From contig JAKSUA010000028.1 in assembly GCA_024409235.1 (NCBI GenBank), forward strand, positions 1 to 33,575: DNA of 33,575 nt. The letters are read 5' to 3'. Below the pieces are notes generated by a model. The model saw nothing but the letters and a program-made list of their open reading frames with translations, had not been told where the DNA came from and did not search any database. This stretch comes from Bacteroidales bacterium. GTDB taxonomy: Bacteria; Bacteroidota; Bacteroidia; Bacteroidales; UBA1715. The position numbers and the translations under genes were made by a program. Shown here in pieces: positions 31,060 through 33,575 of this stretch (within the stretch, counting starts at the first letter, position 1; each line of letters opens with the position of its first letter).

Positions 31060-32340
31060 ATGAGATATTCTGCAATTCCATCAAATCTTTTCGTTAAGAA
31101 CAGAAACAAAGTTTTGGCAAAATTGCCAGACCACAGTGCCGCGGTTTTCTTCTCGAATCCACAAATGCCAAAGAACGGCGACGAATTCTATACATATCGT
31201 CAGGATTCAGACTTCTTTTATCTTACCGGAATTTGTCAGGAAAAATCTATTCTAATTTTAACTAATACAAACGCAGCCCCAAAAGCAATCTTATTTGTTT
31301 TGATGCCCAGACCAGAGTTGGAACAATGGGAAGGTAGAAAGCTAAATGCCGAGGAAGCAAGTTCAATTTCCGGTATTTCCGAAATAAGATTCACCGATGA
31401 GTTTGAAACAATCTGGAATGAAATCGCAAACAAATGCGACCATTTTTTTTATTGTCAAAACTGCAATCCACGTTTGAAAACAGACTTGGAACTTCCCAAT
31501 AAAATTTTCGGAGAGCAATTAGAAAAAAAATGGCAAAACAAAGATGTTCAATGCATTGCGAACATAATGTCAGAATGCCGAATTGTGAAAGAACCCGAAG
31601 AAATAGCACTAATACAAAAAGCATCAGATATAACAAGACAATCTTTTCTGGAAATTTTGCCTCAGATTAAAGCTGGCATGTATGAATATGAGATAGAAGC
31701 AATTATGACAAGCTGCTTCATCCGCAACGGAGCAAACGGACACGCATTTGATCCAATTATCTCAAACGGAAGAAATACCTGCTATCTCCACTATGTGAAA
31801 AATGACCAGAAACTCAACGACGGCAATTTAGTCCAACTTGATTTTGGAGCAGAATACGCAAATTATGCGAGTGATTGTTCGCGGGCATTTCCAGTAAATG
31901 GGAAATTCACTAAACGACAAAAAGAATTTTACAACGCTGTATATCGTGTTTTCAAGGAAATACGTTCAATTATCCGCCCAGGAATTACCATAGCAGATTA
32001 TCAGAAAACAACAGGACATCTTATTCAAGAAGAGCTACTTAGCCTCGGCTTACTCACAAAAGAGAACATTGCCATTAAAGGCGATAAACCTGCATATTTC
32101 AAATATTTCATGCACGGAGTTTCCCATTTTATTGGACTTGACACCCACGATGTTGGAGAAAAAAATGAGATTTTGAAACCTGGAATGGTCGTAAGTTGTG
32201 AACCTGGAATCTACTGTTTTGAGGAAAGTATAGGAATACGGTTAGAAGACACCATTTTAGTAACTGAAAACGGCTGTTCCGACTTGATGGAACAAATTCC
32301 TATTGAATGCGAAGAGTTAGAATCTCTAATAAATTCTTAA
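31060..32340 (+). CDS. pepP: Xaa-Pro aminopeptidase (aminopeptidase P, M24B)
   Basis: This is a 426-residue protein. An N-terminal aminopeptidase-P domain (about 5-130, with GDEFYTYRQDSDFFYLTG) precedes a pita-bread M24 domain. The two-metal ligands are visible in order: Asp in VQLDFGAEY (about 261), Asp in YASDCSRAFP (about 272), His in HGVSHFIGLDTHD (about 355), Glu in SCEPGIYC (about 381) and Glu in IRLEDTILV (about 395). It removes the N-terminal residue before proline. Length matches the family. Its last codon overlaps the stop codon of the convergent response-regulator gene by 4 bases, with no terminator between. Confidence 0.93.
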   Translation: MRYSAIPSNLFVKNRNKVLAKLPDHSAAVFFSNPQMPKNGDEFYTYRQDSDFFYLTGICQEKSILILTNTNAAPKAILFVLMPRPELEQWEGRKLNAEEASSISGISEIRFTDEFETIWNEIANKCDHFFYCQNCNPRLKTDLELPNKIFGEQLEKKWQNKDVQCIANIMSECRIVKEPEEIALIQKASDITRQSFLEILPQIKAGMYEYEIEAIMTSCFIRNGANGHAFDPIISNGRNTCYLHYVKNDQKLNDGNLVQLDFGAEYANYASDCSRAFPVNGKFTKRQKEFYNAVYRVFKEIRSIIRPGITIADYQKTTGHLIQEELLSLGLLTKENIAIKGDKPAYFKYFMHGVSHFIGLDTHDVGEKNEILKPGMVVSCEPGIYCFEESIGIRLEDTILVTENGCSDLMEQIPIECEELESLINS

Positions 32341-33020
32341 TCTCCAACTTTCATCCTTTTCTTGAAGTCATCCTTGAAGGTCAATCCTATAGGTATTGTT
32401 TTATCAGCAACAACAAGACTGGTACCTTTTACAGAGTCAATTTTATTTAATGCGACGATATAAGACTTATGCACTCTTATAAACAGATTTTCAGGAAGTT
32501 TTTCTAAAATTCCTTTTATATTCATCAAGGTAACAATTCGCCTATCTGTAGTAACTATCTTTACATAATCTTTCAGTCCTTCCACATATAAAATTTCAGA
32601 GAAAGGCACCTTTACATCCTGATAATCAGCACGTACAAACATATAATCTGTAGCATCAGGGCGTGTTTCTATGAGATATTTCACCTTTTCAACTGCTACA
32701 TTAAAGCGTTCAGGAGCAATCGGCTTCATCAAATAATCCACAGCACTGACTTCAAAACCTTCAACCGCATATTGATCATACGCCGTAGTAAAAATAATAT
32801 ATGGTGGATTCTTCAGCATTTTCGCTAAACTCATACCTGAAATCTCAGGCATTTGTATGTCAACAAAAAGCAAATCAATTTTTTCTTTGTCAAGAAGTTG
32901 AAGAGCTTCTTTTGCATTTTTACATAAAGCAACAAGTTCAAGATCTTTATTTTCAGAAACATATACCTGAAGGACATCACGTGCCAAAGGCTCATCATCA
33001 ACAATTGCGCACCTTATCAT
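32337..33020 (-). CDS. LytTR-family response regulator
   Basis: This is a 227-residue protein. The receiver domain (1-115) has Asp8/Asp9 in AIVDDEP, the phosphoacceptor Asp54 in LLFVDIQMP, the conserved Thr in FTTAYDQYAVEGF, and Lys in LMKPI. The LytTR DNA-binding domain (about 125-227) shows ILYVEGLKDYVKI, IKGILEKLPENLFIRVHKSYIV and IPIGLTFKDDFKKRM. It is encoded downstream of its kinase with an ATGA overlap. Target promoters are not evident in this window. Confidence 0.93.
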   Translation of the reverse strand: MIRCAIVDDEPLARDVLQVYVSENKDLELVALCKNAKEALQLLDKEKIDLLFVDIQMPEISGMSLAKMLKNPPYIIFTTAYDQYAVEGFEVSAVDYLMKPIAPERFNVAVEKVKYLIETRPDATDYMFVRADYQDVKVPFSEILYVEGLKDYVKIVTTDRRIVTLMNIKGILEKLPENLFIRVHKSYIVALNKIDSVKGTSLVVADKTIPIGLTFKDDFKKRMKVGD

Positions 33021-33575
33021 AGCTTTAATTTTAATGTAACTTTATATGTATCATCAGTTTCTGCGATATCTAAAGTATGTTTTGAGCCATACAATATTTC
33101 AAGCCTACTTTTCACATTTTGAATGCCGATGCCATGAGTCTCATCTTTTTGAGTATTCACGTATTTTTTATTTTCAATATAAAAATCAACTTCGTCAGAA
33201 AGGACCTCTATTTTCGCATAAATCCTAGCGACTCCATCACTATCCACACCATGTTTAAATGCATTTCCGACAAAAGGAATAAAAATCATCGGCACCACTT
33301 CTGCCGACGCATTATTATTGATTATTTCAAAATCAATCTCACTTTCAGGGGAAACACGCAACTTCTGTAATTTAATATAATCGTTCAGATAATTGATTTC
33401 CTTCTGAATATTAACCGAATCCGCAACGCTGTCGTATGTAACATATCGAAGCAATTCCGACATTGTAAGTATTGCTTTAGGTAGTTCATCCGATTTCTTT
33501 AAAGATAAAGAATATATACTATTCAAAGCATTAAATAAAAAGTGCGGACTCAGCTGATACTTTAGTTGCTGTAGA
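33017..33575 (-). CDS. LytS-type sensor histidine kinase, 5' end beyond window
   Basis: The frame runs into the right window edge, so the N-terminal sensor region is missing. The visible part begins with QLKYQLSPHFLFNALNSIYS, whose His is the phosphoacceptor of the His_kinase (LytS/YehU) group. LLRYVTYDS, EINYLNDYIKLQKLR and the ATP-binding IPFVGNAFKHG (N-box) follow. HGIGIQNVKSRLEILYG then gives the glycine-rich lid. It overlaps the response-regulator start by ATGA, forming one two-component pair. Confidence 0.92.
   Translation of the reverse strand, partial: LQQLKYQLSPHFLFNALNSIYSLSLKKSDELPKAILTMSELLRYVTYDSVADSVNIQKEINYLNDYIKLQKLRVSPESEIDFEIINNNASAEVVPMIFIPFVGNAFKHGVDSDGVARIYAKIEVLSDEVDFYIENKKYVNTQKDETHGIGIQNVKSRLEILYGSKHTLDIAETDDTYKVTLKLKL

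Overview
The window is AT-rich chromosomal DNA from a member of the Bacteroidota, most likely order Bacteroidales. Three things point there. Promoter-like TAnnTTTG boxes, some with an upstream TTTG-type box, precede many genes. Shine-Dalgarno sequences are almost absent. The protein set includes OmpH/Skp, KdsA, a 607-residue U32 protease-like protein, a secreted protein with a possible type IX secretion C-terminus, and a LytS/LytTR two-component pair. No rRNA, tRNA or CRISPR array was seen, and no stretch longer than about 300 bases lacks a gene.

Layout. (1) 1-5084, minus strand: an accessory block. It holds a RhuM-family protein with a duplicated C-terminal module, then a compact run of a GHKL ATPase, a STAS-like (DUF4325) protein, a one-helix membrane protein, and an AlbA_2/RecG-C-type regulator cut by the window edge. 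(2) 5287-8769, plus strand: tadA, an OmpH-like protein, ubiX and a secreted FIVAR/B-repeat protein, ending at a bidirectional terminator. (3) 12565-8819, minus strand: an AlkD-like protein, a U32 protein and pepT. (4) 24857-12594, minus strand: one long defence operon. Its order is half-size hsdS, hsdM, a DUF4062/GHKL regulator, full-length hsdS, kwaA, kwaB (a Kiwa pair), DUF2188, GNAT, DUF3800, hsdR, and a YgjP-like metallopeptidase. (5) 25018-26382: a 1365-bp IS3/IS150-type element with perfect 25-bp inverted repeats and a TCA target duplication, sitting in the loop of what was the leuS terminator. (6) 26403-33575: leuS, a hicAB toxin-antitoxin pair, gtrA, kdsA, an aminopeptidase P, and a convergent LytTR regulator/LytS-type kinase pair.

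How the parts may work together. The defence operon is a type I restriction-modification system whose S and R genes have been separated by extra defence cargo. The first eight codons of hsdR are duplicated, in frame, as the first eight codons of the GNAT gene. The GNAT-DUF3800 pair therefore lies between 24-bp direct repeats (23/24 identical), like a removable cassette. A likely promoter overlapping an 8+4+8 palindrome lies between DUF3800 and hsdR, so restriction could be controlled separately from methylation. The ATPase/STAS-like/membrane-protein run at 1297-3597 is the best candidate here for a poorly described system. Its gene organisation is clear, but its function is only inferred.
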